Positions 1 through 5,800 of a stretch of DNA of 7,203 nucleotides are shown one piece after another. Where the stretch lies: positions 1 through 7,203 of the forward strand of contig JAQXNP010000173.1 in NCBI GenBank assembly GCA_029098065.1, in the 5' to 3' direction. Source of the stretch: Clostridiales bacterium. Its GTDB lineage: Bacteria; Bacillota; Clostridia; Oscillospirales; Oscillospiraceae. Within the stretch, counting starts at the first letter, position 1; each line of letters begins with the position of its first letter. Position numbers and translations under genes: made by a program. Below the pieces are notes generated by a model that worked only from the letters and a program-made list of their open reading frames with translations, was not told the origin of the DNA and searched no databases.

Positions 1-2
1 GA

Positions 3-1169
3 GATGGCGTCCCGGCCAAATTTTCCGCGGATGCGGTCCATGGTTTTCTCCAGCTGTTCCGCCCGCTCCCGGCGGGGAGCGGCCTGGGGCTCCAGCAGAT
101 CCAGCTGCTCGGCGGCCTCCCCGGCGGGCAGCAGATTCTGAGCGGTGATCGTGAGGGCCCGGACCGGTGCCCTTGGATTCCAGCACTCTTTCAGCAGCTC
201 CATGGCGGCCTGTGTGATCTCCCGGGCCAGAAAGGTGGGGACAGAGAGGCCTCTCTGGCGGGAGATATCCCTGAAGTTGGGATCCCGGACGGTGATGCTC
301 ACTGTGGCGCATTTCATATCCAGGCGGCGCAGCCGCATCGCCACCTCATCGGAGAGCATGGCCGCACCGGCATGGAGCTCCTCCCAGCCCAGCAGATTCT
401 TGGAAAAGGTAAGGCCGTTGCCCACGGACTTGGGCGGCGGCAGTTCCCGGGCGGGGACCACCGGAGCGTGTTCGGTTCCGGCGGCGTAAGAGTGAAGCGC
501 GGCACCCTGCCTGCCCATGAGGGCGACCAGGGCTTTCTCGTCAAACCGGGCCAGATCGCCGATGGTCCGGATGCCGTATTCTCCCAGAGTCCGTTCCGCT
601 GTCCGGCCCACGAAGATCAGGTCTTTCACCGGAAGAGGCCACAAAAGCGCCTGAAAATTCTCCCGGGTGATGACGGTGGTGGCGTCCGGCTTTTTGTAAT
701 CGCTTCCCATTTTGGCGAAGATCTTGTTAAAAGATACTCCCACTGAGATGGTCAGTCCGAGTTCTTTTCGGACGACCCGGCGGATCTCGTCTGCCAGCCC
801 CTTTCCGTCGGTGTGGAAGAGATGCAGGGAGCCGGTGACATCCAGCCAGCTCTCATCAATGGAAAAGGGCTCCACCAGATCGGTGTAGCGCTCATAGATG
901 TCGTTGACCTTCTTGGAATAGAAGCGGTACTGATCGTGGTGAGCGGGGAGGAGAAACAGGCCGGGGCACTTTTTCCGGGCCTGCCAGATGGTCTCGGCGG
1001 TCTGGAAGCCGCAGGCCTTGGCGGGCTCGTTTTTGGCCAAAATGATGCCGTGGCGGCTGGAGGGATCCCCGCACACCGCCGCCGGTTTGTCCCGGAGCTC
1101 GGGATGGCTCAGCAGTTCCACCGAGGCATAAAAGCTGTTCAGATCACAGTGCAGGATCACCCGGTCCAT
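3..1169 (-). CDS. dinB: Y-family DNA polymerase (Pol IV/UmuC-like), C-terminus cut by window edge
   Basis: Error-prone translesion DNA polymerase. The minus-strand frame is open for 389 codons from ATG at 1169 to the left edge, so probably only the last few residues are missing (family members are about 350-420 aa). The N-terminus reads HCDLNSFYASVE, giving catalytic Asp9 and Tyr14 at the steric-gate position. The palm motif PFSIDESWLDVTGS supplies Asp105/Glu106. SVGVSFNKIFAKMGSDYKKP (145-161) is the typical palm/fingers block. A helix-hairpin-helix thumb follows at about 183-215, with VGRTAERTLGEYGIRTIGDL. The little-finger domain runs from about 245 to 350. QLDLLEP at 355-361 resembles a beta-clamp binding motif. 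The DLNSFYAS form with Asn11 is nearer to the UmuC/PolY2 branch than to E. coli DinB, so the symbol is used for the family only. A Shine-Dalgarno run AAAAGGGGG lies just upstream of the ATG. The gene has its own promoter with an SOS-type box, fitting a DNA-damage role. Confidence 0.93.
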   Translation of the reverse strand, partial: MDRVILHCDLNSFYASVELLSHPELRDKPAAVCGDPSSRHGIILAKNEPAKACGFQTAETIWQARKKCPGLFLLPAHHDQYRFYSKKVNDIYERYTDLVEPFSIDESWLDVTGSLHLFHTDGKGLADEIRRVVRKELGLTISVGVSFNKIFAKMGSDYKKPDATTVITRENFQALLWPLPVKDLIFVGRTAERTLGEYGIRTIGDLARFDEKALVALMGRQGAALHSYAAGTEHAPVVPARELPPPKSVGNGLTFSKNLLGWEELHAGAAMLSDEVAMRLRRLDMKCATVSITVRDPNFRDISRQRGLSVPTFLAREITQAAMELLKECWNPRAPVRALTITAQNLLPAGEAAEQLDLLEPQAAPRRERAEQLEKTMDRIRGKFGRDAI

Positions 1170-1189
1170 GTCCACGCCCCCTTTTCTCC

Positions 1190-1218
1190 ATATTAGCACA
1201 TTTGTTCGACCATAGCAA
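1190..1218 (-). promoter_or_regulatory. Promoter of the Y-family polymerase gene
   Basis: Reading the minus strand, -35 TTGCTA (1213-1218) and -10 TAATAT (1190-1195) are separated by 17 bp. TGC directly before the -10 gives an extended -10. Transcription would begin near 1183, leaving a leader of roughly 14 nt that holds the Shine-Dalgarno site of the ATG at 1169. Confidence 0.7.
1195..1208 (-). promoter_or_regulatory. LexA-like SOS box in the polymerase promoter
   Basis: The minus-strand 14-mer CGAACAAATGTGCT fits 12 of 14 positions of the Gram-positive LexA consensus CGAACRNRYGTTYC. The left half-site is perfect and the right half has GTGC for GTTC. It lies inside the promoter spacer and touches the -10, where a bound repressor would block RNA polymerase. 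LexA itself is not in the window, so control by it is inferred. Confidence 0.62.
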
Positions 1219-1238
1219 GAGGAAACCGCCGGAAGGAG

Positions 1239-1271
1239 AAAAAAGGAGGCCGCCCAATGTGGGCGGCCTCC
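1239..1271 (-). terminator. Intrinsic terminator of ribU
   Basis: On the minus strand, an 11-bp perfect GC-rich stem (arm GGAGGCCGCCC) with a tiny loop around ACATT is followed at once by six T residues. It starts about 15 nt after the ribU stop codon and insulates ribU from the downstream polymerase promoter. Confidence 0.93.
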
Positions 1272-1285
1272 AATCTGGAGTTGGT

Positions 1286-1996
1286 TCAGATGATCCCCAG
1301 CATGGCCAGCACCAAAAGAATGGCGGTGACCAGCACCACAGCGGAGACGGCGGTTGGGGCATAGTTGAATCTGGGTTTCTCCCCAGTGGGCAAGTGCTGG
1401 CTGGGGGCCACCAGGTGGGCCTTCCGCAGAGCGCTGGATACCGGGGGATAGAGCAGCATGATAAGGGCGGAGTTAAGGGTGCCTTTTACCAGGTTGAAAG
1501 GGATGATCAGGGTGGGCAGCATGTCCACCACGGCCTCCCGGGGCATGTGATAGAAGATTGGAGTGAGGATATAGTTCCACAGCACCATCACCACGGTAAG
1601 GCAGAGCACGCCGACAACCAGTCCCAGGACGGCGGAGGAGGTCTTATGCTTGCGGCGGTAAATATAGACCGCCGGACAGACAAAGACCGAGGTGGCGATG
1701 GCATTCATGATGAGGCCGATCCAACCGGTATCGCTGACGGTGAGGAACTCCAGAAAGGGGACCAGGATGGACATGACCAGGGCGGCCAGGGGGCCGAACA
1801 GGAAGCCGCCGATGGCGATGACAGTGTCTTTCACGTCCAGGCTGAGGAAGCCGCCGATGGGCGGGATGATCTTGCAGATAGCCATGACCGCGTAGGCCAG
1901 AGCGGTGAGCATGCCAAGGGTAACCAGGGTTTTGACGTCGGACAGGGGGGAGCGGCGGGAATTGTCCGCGGCAGAGGACAGCGTTTCAGAGGACAT
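1286..1996 (-). CDS. ribU: RibU-type ECF transporter substrate-binding (S) component, riboflavin
   Basis: Membrane S component that binds riboflavin and imports it with the shared ECF energising module (EcfA, EcfA', EcfT), none of which is in this window. The product is 236 aa. About six hydrophobic segments match the S-component fold (roughly 22-45, 57-80, 83-112, 120-146, 158-182 and 214-234). The conserved block GGFLSLDVKDTVIAIGG (48-64) is the RibU-type Asp-containing loop, and NYILTPIFY (141-149) is another family block. Function is strongly supported by the FMN riboswitch immediately upstream. The start at 1996 is chosen because AAGGAG sits 7 nt before it. An in-frame ATG at 2038 would add 14 residues but has no ribosome binding site and lies in the loop of a regulatory hairpin. 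The tail at about 191-236 contains a linker and an additional hydrophobic helix not usual for the compact RibU of about 190 aa. Confidence 0.9.
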   Translation of the reverse strand: MSSETLSSAADNSRRSPLSDVKTLVTLGMLTALAYAVMAICKIIPPIGGFLSLDVKDTVIAIGGFLFGPLAALVMSILVPFLEFLTVSDTGWIGLIMNAIATSVFVCPAVYIYRRKHKTSSAVLGLVVGVLCLTVVMVLWNYILTPIFYHMPREAVVDMLPTLIIPFNLVKGTLNSALIMLLYPPVSSALRKAHLVAPSQHLPTGEKPRFNYAPTAVSAVVLVTAILLVLAMLGII

Positions 1997-2003
1997 AAAA
2001 ATA

Positions 2004-2065
2004 CTCCTTTTTTGTTTCAGTAACACCTGAAAGTTCATGCCTTCCAGGTGTAAAACAAAAAGGAG
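2004..2065 (-). promoter_or_regulatory. Shine-Dalgarno-sequestering hairpin (riboswitch expression platform)
   Basis: In the minus-strand RNA, an 11-bp inner stem (arm ACACCTGGAAG, one G-U pair, 7-nt loop, 2023-2051) is extended across a small asymmetric internal loop by an outer stem. There CTCCTTTTTGTTT (2053-2065) faces its complement at 2004-2017, with one extra A. The outer stem includes AAGGAG, the ribU ribosome binding site, 7 nt before the ATG. No T-run follows the hairpin, so it is not a terminator. The layout indicates FMN-controlled translation initiation; the competing anti-sequester fold was not identified. Confidence 0.78.
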
Positions 2066-2081
2066 CGTGCGTTTGCTTCAC

Positions 2082-2220
2082 ACATCTTCTTCCATCCAGA
2101 CTTCGCGTTCCGACAAAGACGCGTCACTGTCGGTCCCGGAAGTTCGCCGGGTCAGTGGTCGTTTCCGGCCAGTCGCGGACTATACCGCCGATCGGGATTT
2201 TCACCCTGCCCTGAAGACAT
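2082..2220 (-). promoter_or_regulatory. FMN riboswitch (RFN element)
   Basis: The minus strand carries the conserved FMN aptamer. The 5' part contains GGCAGGGTGAAAATCCCGA followed by CGGCGGTATAGTCCGCGAC. The central part contains TTCCGGGACCGACAGT. The 3' part contains AGTCTGGATGGAAGAAG. P1 can form between ATGTCTTC (2213-2220) and GAAGATGT (2082-2089), with two G-U pairs. One peripheral stem is extended by an insert with CGCGT/ACGCG arms, which is in a variable region. It lies in the leader of ribU and would lower riboflavin import when FMN is plentiful. Confidence 0.97.
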
Positions 2221-2242
2221 TTGTTCAGTTGTCCCAAGCCAT

Positions 2243-2270
2243 ATTATAGCGGATTCAAGAGAAAATGCAA
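2243..2270 (-). promoter_or_regulatory. Promoter of the FMN riboswitch-ribU transcript
   Basis: On the minus strand, a perfect -10 TATAAT (2243-2248) is preceded by TTGCAT (2265-2270) at a 16-bp spacing. Transcription would start near 2237, about 17 nt before the P1 stem of the aptamer, as expected for a riboswitch leader. Confidence 0.75.
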
Positions 2271-2285
2271 GAGGAAATTATTGCT

Positions 2286-2299
2286 GGCACAAATGTTCC
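2286..2299 (-). promoter_or_regulatory. Possible LexA-like box upstream of the YpsA-like gene
   Basis: The minus strand contains GAACATTTGTGC (2287-2298), which differs from the box at the polymerase promoter (GAACAAATGTGC) at only two central positions. It lies 9 bp upstream of the -35 at 2308, a less usual place for a repressor. The resemblance is direct; regulation is a guess. Confidence 0.3.
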
Positions 2300-2307
2300 A
2301 TATTTTC

Positions 2308-2336
2308 TTGACTATCCGCCGGGGATTGGGTACAAT
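2308..2336 (+). promoter_or_regulatory. Promoter of the YpsA-like gene
   Basis: TTGACT (2308-2313) and TACAAT (2331-2336) are spaced by exactly 17 bp, each one mismatch from the sigma-A consensus. Transcription should begin near 2343, giving a leader of about 26 nt. The promoter diverges from that of ribU. Confidence 0.82.
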
Positions 2337-2368
2337 AGGAAGCAGAAAGAGAGAAGGGGGCGTTTGTT

Positions 2369-2872
2369 TTGGGGCGGATGAGAAACTGCTGTTTTTCCGG
2401 CCACAGGCCCGACAAGCTGCCCTGGGGCTCCGATGAGACCGACCCCCGCTGTCTGGCGCTGAAGGAGCGCATTCGCGCCGAAGTGGAGCGGGCCTATGAT
2501 GAAGGATACCGTCACTTCATCTGCGGGATGGCCCGGGGGGCGGACTTCTATTTTTGCGAGGCGGTCCTGGAGCTGCGGGACCAGCGGCCCGGGGTGACGG
2601 TGGAGGCGGCCATCCCCTGTGAGGAGCAGGCCGCCCACTGGTCCGAGCGGGACCGGGACCGGTATTTCCGGCTGGTGGGGCTGTGTGACTTTGAGACGAT
2701 GGTCCAGCACCGCTATGACAGGGGCTGCATGCTCCGCCGGAACCGGTACATGGTGGATCACGCCTCCCGGCTGATTGCCGCCTATGATGGGACACTGGGG
2801 GGGACTATGTACACCATCACCTATGCCAACCGGAAAGGGTTGGAGGTTATTTTGCTGAATATCGAAGAATAG
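2369..2872 (+). CDS. YpsA-like DUF1273 / SLOG-superfamily protein
   Basis: 167-aa soluble protein of the YpsA/DUF1273 family, a Rossmann-like fold placed in the SLOG superfamily whose members are thought to bind nucleotides or nucleotide-derived ligands. Its reaction is not known. The N-terminal motif CCFSGHRPDKLPWG (7-20) is the family signature. FICGMARGADFYFCEAVLEL (50-69) is the glycine-rich ligand-loop segment. IPCEEQAAHW (82-91) and MLRRNRYMVDHASRLIAAYD (121-140) follow, and GGTMYTITYA (144-153) is the second glycine-rich block. The TTG at 2369 is preferred as the start because AAGGGGG (2354-2360) lies 8 nt before it. The ATG at 2378 is the alternative and would remove three residues. 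The gene has its own promoter and a terminator right after the TAG stop, so it is monocistronic. A LexA-like box lies just upstream of the -35. Confidence 0.88.
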   Translation: MGRMRNCCFSGHRPDKLPWGSDETDPRCLALKERIRAEVERAYDEGYRHFICGMARGADFYFCEAVLELRDQRPGVTVEAAIPCEEQAAHWSERDRDRYFRLVGLCDFETMVQHRYDRGCMLRRNRYMVDHASRLIAAYDGTLGGTMYTITYANRKGLEVILLNIEE

Positions 2873-2876
2873 AGGC

Positions 2877-2902
2877 AGCTGGCGCTGGGCGCCGGCTTTT
2901 TT
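2877..2902 (+). terminator. Intrinsic terminator after the YpsA-like gene
   Basis: A 9-bp stem (AGCTGGCGC with GCGCCGGCT, one G-U pair) and a TGG loop are followed by a run of T residues at 2897-2902. It starts 5 nt after the stop codon and separates this gene from the BlaI operon promoter. Confidence 0.88.
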
Positions 2903-2905
2903 GCG

Positions 2906-2935
2906 GCCATATTTCTGCAAATGCAGAAATATGGC
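2906..2935. promoter_or_regulatory. BlaI-type operator 1 (perfect 14-bp dyad)
   Basis: Perfect inverted repeat with 14-bp arms (GCCATATTTCTGCA) around a central AA. The core CTGCAAATGCAG resembles the CTACAnnTGTAG type of site bound by BlaI/MecI. It abuts the -35 hexamer of the repressor gene. Confidence 0.8.
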
Positions 2936-2964
2936 TTGACATTGAACTTCTGCAAATGTAGAAT
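2936..2964 (+). promoter_or_regulatory. Promoter of the BlaI-M56 operon
   Basis: Consensus -35 TTGACA (2936-2941) and -10 TAGAAT (2959-2964) are spaced by exactly 17 bp. The promoter lies between and beneath two dyad operators, so it should be strong when free and shut when the repressor is bound. Confidence 0.88.
2948..2963. promoter_or_regulatory. BlaI-type operator 2 (imperfect dyad over the -10)
   Basis: TTCTGCAAATGTAGAA is an inverted repeat of 7-bp arms around AA with one mismatch, sharing the core TTCTGCAAATG with operator 1. It covers the promoter spacer and most of the -10. The two centres are 35 bp apart, a little over three helical turns. Confidence 0.78.
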
Positions 2965-2990
2965 ATAGATGAGGAAAGGAGGCTTTATCC

Positions 2991-3380
2991 ATGGAACAGG
3001 AGGAGAAGCGCTGCCGTCTGCCCGAGTCTGAGCTGGACGTGATGCTGGCGGTGTGGAAAAAAGGCGGCCAGGCCAGCGCTCCGGAGATCGGAGAGGGTCT
3101 GGGCCGTCAGCTGACGGCCAGCGCCCTCCACAGCTATCTGAAGCGGCTGGAGGAAAAAGGGTTCCTCTCCTGCCGGAAGGAGGGGAAGGTGAACGTCTAT
3201 ACCGCTCTGGTCAGCGAGGACAATTACCGCCGCGCGGAGAGCGGGAGCGTACTGGAAAAGCTCTATGGCGGTTCCCTCAAGACCTTTGCGGCCGCCCTGT
3301 GGGATGGTGGAAAGCTGTCTGCGGCGGAGGTTGCGGACCTGCGTTCCTATCTGGATGAACTGGAAAAGGGAGGAACGTGA
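2991..3380 (+). CDS. BlaI/MecI/CopY-family transcriptional repressor
   Basis: 129-aa cytoplasmic dimeric DNA-binding repressor. The N-terminal winged helix spans about 10-73: LPESELDVMLAVWKKG (10-25) is the family opening, TASALHSYLKRLEEKGFLS (42-60) holds the recognition helix, and CRKEGKVNVYTAL (61-73) is the wing. The C-terminal dimerisation helices include LYGGSLKTFAAALW (91-104) and AEVADLRSYLDELE (112-125). In S. aureus BlaI the signalled cleavage is between Asn101 and Phe102; by eye that point aligns near Ala102-Leu103 here, so the exact residues differ. A strong AAAGGAGG lies 8 nt before the ATG. Two dyad operators at its own promoter indicate autorepression. The TGA stop overlaps the start of the M56 gene, giving translational coupling and making that membrane protease the likely antirepressor. 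The family also contains CopY-like metal regulators, but no CxCxxxxCxC metal motif is seen. Confidence 0.93.
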   Translation: MEQEEKRCRLPESELDVMLAVWKKGGQASAPEIGEGLGRQLTASALHSYLKRLEEKGFLSCRKEGKVNVYTALVSEDNYRRAESGSVLEKLYGGSLKTFAAALWDGGKLSAAEVADLRSYLDELEKGGT

Positions 3381-5800
3381 TGAAGGACCTGTTTTTGAGG
3401 GTGCTGGCCGTCTCTCTGGCGGTGTCCGTCCCGTTGCTGTTCCTGCTGCTTTTCCGGAACGGGATGGAAAAGCGGTATGCCCCCCAGGTCCGCTGGGGGC
3501 TGTGGCTGGGTCTGAGCCTGCTCCTGCTGCTGGGCTGCGTCCGGGTGGAGCGGACGCCGGTGGTCGTAGTGGAGGCTCCGGATTACGCCGTCACGGTTCC
3601 CGCCGTACCCCGCCGGAGCGCCGGACAGGCGGCGTCTGTCCCGCCGGGGACGGCGGGACAGGGCGGCCCGGCAGCCCCGGTCCGGACCGGTGAGGACTCA
3701 CAGCAGGAGGAAACGGATTCCCAGGCATCCGCCGGGATCACCATCTCTCTGACGGAGCTGCTCTCCCGGCTGTGGCTGGGCACGGCCGCCGCTCTGGTGA
3801 TCTGGCAGGTGCTCCGCTATTGCCTGCTCCGCAGGCGTCTGCTCCGCCGCGCTGTCCCGGCAGAGGAGCCGGAGGGAGAGGCCCGGGCGCTGGGACTGGA
3901 GGGGAGAATGCGTTTTTACCGGTGCGGCGGCATCTCCGGTCCGGTGACTCTGGGGCTCATCCGTCCGGTGATCCTCCTGCCCGGGGAAGGGGCCCCTCCG
4001 CTGGCCATCCGCCACGAGCTGTTCCACGTAAAGCGGCGGGACATCTGGGGGAAATGCCTCATTTTTCTGGCCTGCGCGGTCCACTGGTTCAATCCTTTGG
4101 TGTGGCTCATGGCCCGGACCGCCGGCCGGGACGCGGAGGCCGCCTGTGATGCTCAGGTGGTGGCCGGGATGGACATGGCGGGCAAGCGGGCCTACGGCGA
4201 GCTGCTGCTGGCTTCCGCCGGGGGTGGGCGGTCCCTGCCCTTTGCCACCCGGTTCGGCGGGGGTAAACAACAGATGAAGTCCCGTCTCACCCAGCTTTTC
4301 CGACCCGGAAAGGTCAGCCGTGCTCTGGTGTGCGGGATTCTGGGGGCAGCCCTGCTCCTCAGCGGTCTGGTGGCCTGCCGGGACGGGGAGGGGGAACTGG
4401 CCGACGGACTCTACTGTTCTCCTGCGGCTGATGTCACTTATCCGGCGGAGGAGGGAGTAGGGACCATGCGCTTGTCCCTGCTGGCCTATGATGAAGTCTT
4501 GGGTCCCAACGGCAAGCCCCTGGGGGACTACACCTTGCCCCTGGCGGAGGAGGTCCGTCTGGAGTGGGCGGGGACGGCAGAAACCATCGGTTTTTCTGGC
4601 CGACAGGAGGCCATCCTCAGCTTTCTTACTCTTCTCCGGCAGGAGACCTATTCCGGTGTCACCGATTACCTGGTGGCCCAGGTGGCCGGCGGGGAGATTG
4701 TCGGGCTCTCCCGGACCCGGGTGTCCGCAGAGGGACCCTGCTATTTCAATGACGACTACAGCTTCGCCCTCCGCCTGCCCGACAGCTGGGCGGGACAGTA
4801 TACGGTGGAGGAGGGGGGCATGGTCATGACCTTCTACCAGACCGCAGCCCGCCGGGCGGAGGACTCCACCGCCGGGGTGCTGATGGACCTGGTGGTGACC
4901 GCCCCGGAGAACTTTGAGGAGGTCTATGGCGATAAGGATCTGGAGGGGATGTATGAAGCCGGCGGCCCCTGGATCAAGGTCCTCTTCCGGGGGCAGGACA
5001 TGGTCATCTACGCCCAGATCGACCCGGCGGCCTTCCCGGAGCCGGCCAAAAACAAGACCGAGGAGACCTATCTCACCCTGGCCCGTGACGCCATAGATAC
5101 GTTAGGCCCCGAAGCCCTGCTCTTCCCGGCGGGAGGGGAGAGCGGGAACAAGGAAGATACCGGGGAGGCCCCCGGCTTTGAGGAGACCCCGCTGACCGCC
5201 CTCATCCGGGAGCGGCACACTGAGATGGCCCGGCTCACCAGCCTCTACATGGGCCCGGACATGGACGAGGAGGGGGCCCGCTACTTCACCCCGGAGGAGC
5301 TGAAGACCCTCAACTACGGCTTCAACGGCGCCGATGCGGCCCCCGAGCCCCAGGGCTATGTCTTCTGGCCCATCCGGAACGCCCCGACGAGCCGGGAGGC
5401 GCTGGTGACCCAGCTCTACAACTGCTTTGTGCCTGAATTGGCCGACGACAGGTACAGCTTCACCCTTCTGGGCTACAGCGCCCCATGCCTCTTTGCCGAC
5501 GGGCAGATGTGGCACCGCGTCACCAACTGGGGCGAGTCTACCCTGTTCGAATACGATTGGAATACCCTGGAGATCGTGAGCCAGTCGGAGGATGTGATTG
5601 TCTACCGCCTCTCCGGCTATGCAAACTTCGACGACCCGGAGGCCCTCAAGACCTGGGAGTACGCCCTCCGCCGGGACGATGTGGGCGGCGGCGTGGAGCT
5701 GTGGCGCTATTCGGAGATCCGGGAGGTCACGCCTCTGACATTCCCGTCTGCCGGAGACCTGTCGGCCGCCGCTGTCAGCTACGAGCAGATGATGGATTGA
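3380..5800 (+). CDS. BlaR1/MecR1-like membrane M56 metallopeptidase, ended by an in-frame TGA
   Basis: Membrane zinc protease expected to relieve the adjacent repressor; 806 aa to the TGA. Hydrophobic segments at about 4-25 and 37-54 flank a short connector. A Pro/Gly/Ser-rich loop follows, then a third segment (about 126-150), the zinc protease domain (about 150-310) and a fourth segment (about 315-333). The zinc motif HELFH is at 212-216, followed by KRRDIWGK and HWFNPLVWLMAR. Glu253 in EAACDA is the likely third ligand. The extracellular region (about 334-806) is not a penicillin-binding domain: no SxxK/KTG set is visible. It holds a segment like a PsbP-type fold (about 455-575, FALRLPDSW) and a segment (about 600-780) weakly reminiscent of IseA-like domains; both are impressions. 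ATG 3380 is preferred over GTG 3377 because GGGAGG is 6 nt upstream; the start shares one base with the repressor stop. The same frame stays open after the TGA. Confidence 0.88.
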   Translation: MKDLFLRVLAVSLAVSVPLLFLLLFRNGMEKRYAPQVRWGLWLGLSLLLLLGCVRVERTPVVVVEAPDYAVTVPAVPRRSAGQAASVPPGTAGQGGPAAPVRTGEDSQQEETDSQASAGITISLTELLSRLWLGTAAALVIWQVLRYCLLRRRLLRRAVPAEEPEGEARALGLEGRMRFYRCGGISGPVTLGLIRPVILLPGEGAPPLAIRHELFHVKRRDIWGKCLIFLACAVHWFNPLVWLMARTAGRDAEAACDAQVVAGMDMAGKRAYGELLLASAGGGRSLPFATRFGGGKQQMKSRLTQLFRPGKVSRALVCGILGAALLLSGLVACRDGEGELADGLYCSPAADVTYPAEEGVGTMRLSLLAYDEVLGPNGKPLGDYTLPLAEEVRLEWAGTAETIGFSGRQEAILSFLTLLRQETYSGVTDYLVAQVAGGEIVGLSRTRVSAEGPCYFNDDYSFALRLPDSWAGQYTVEEGGMVMTFYQTAARRAEDSTAGVLMDLVVTAPENFEEVYGDKDLEGMYEAGGPWIKVLFRGQDMVIYAQIDPAAFPEPAKNKTEETYLTLARDAIDTLGPEALLFPAGGESGNKEDTGEAPGFEETPLTALIRERHTEMARLTSLYMGPDMDEEGARYFTPEELKTLNYGFNGADAAPEPQGYVFWPIRNAPTSREALVTQLYNCFVPELADDRYSFTLLGYSAPCLFADGQMWHRVTNWGESTLFEYDWNTLEIVSQSEDVIVYRLSGYANFDDPEALKTWEYALRRDDVGGGVELWRYSEIREVTPLTFPSAGDLSAAAVSYEQMMD

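Noticed and set aside
1202..2023. Long plus-strand open frame of 273 codons
   Set aside because: It lies opposite ribU, crosses the ribU terminator, and its translation is a low-complexity run rich in Gly, Asp, His and Gln. It is the antisense shadow of membrane-protein codons.
1997..2038. Upstream ATG at 2038 as the ribU start
   Set aside because: It lacks a ribosome binding site, lies in the loop of the regulatory hairpin, and would ignore the well-placed AAGGAG before 1996.
2217..2226. Third GAACAAATGT sequence (minus strand), just before the FMN aptamer
   Set aside because: It matches the left half of the LexA-like box but the right half (CTTC) fails, and part of it is needed for the riboswitch P1 stem, which explains its sequence.
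2312..2992. Minus-strand open frame of 226 codons
   Set aside because: It is antisense to the YpsA-like gene, runs through that gene's terminator, the operators and the operon promoter, and has no family resemblance.
4364..4378. Lipobox-like LSGLVAC in the M56 protein
   Set aside because: It lies at the end of the fourth membrane segment, over 300 residues from the N-terminus, so it is not a lipoprotein signal peptide.
5798..5800. Selenocysteine at the in-frame TGA
   Set aside because: No convincing bacterial SECIS stem-loop was seen just downstream (only a CCATCGATGG palindrome), the site shows no redox or catalytic context, and M56 proteins are not known selenoproteins.
5798..5800. TGA reassigned as a sense codon in this genome
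   Set aside because: ribU and the BlaI-type gene in the same window both end cleanly at TGA at the expected length, so TGA is a normal stop here.
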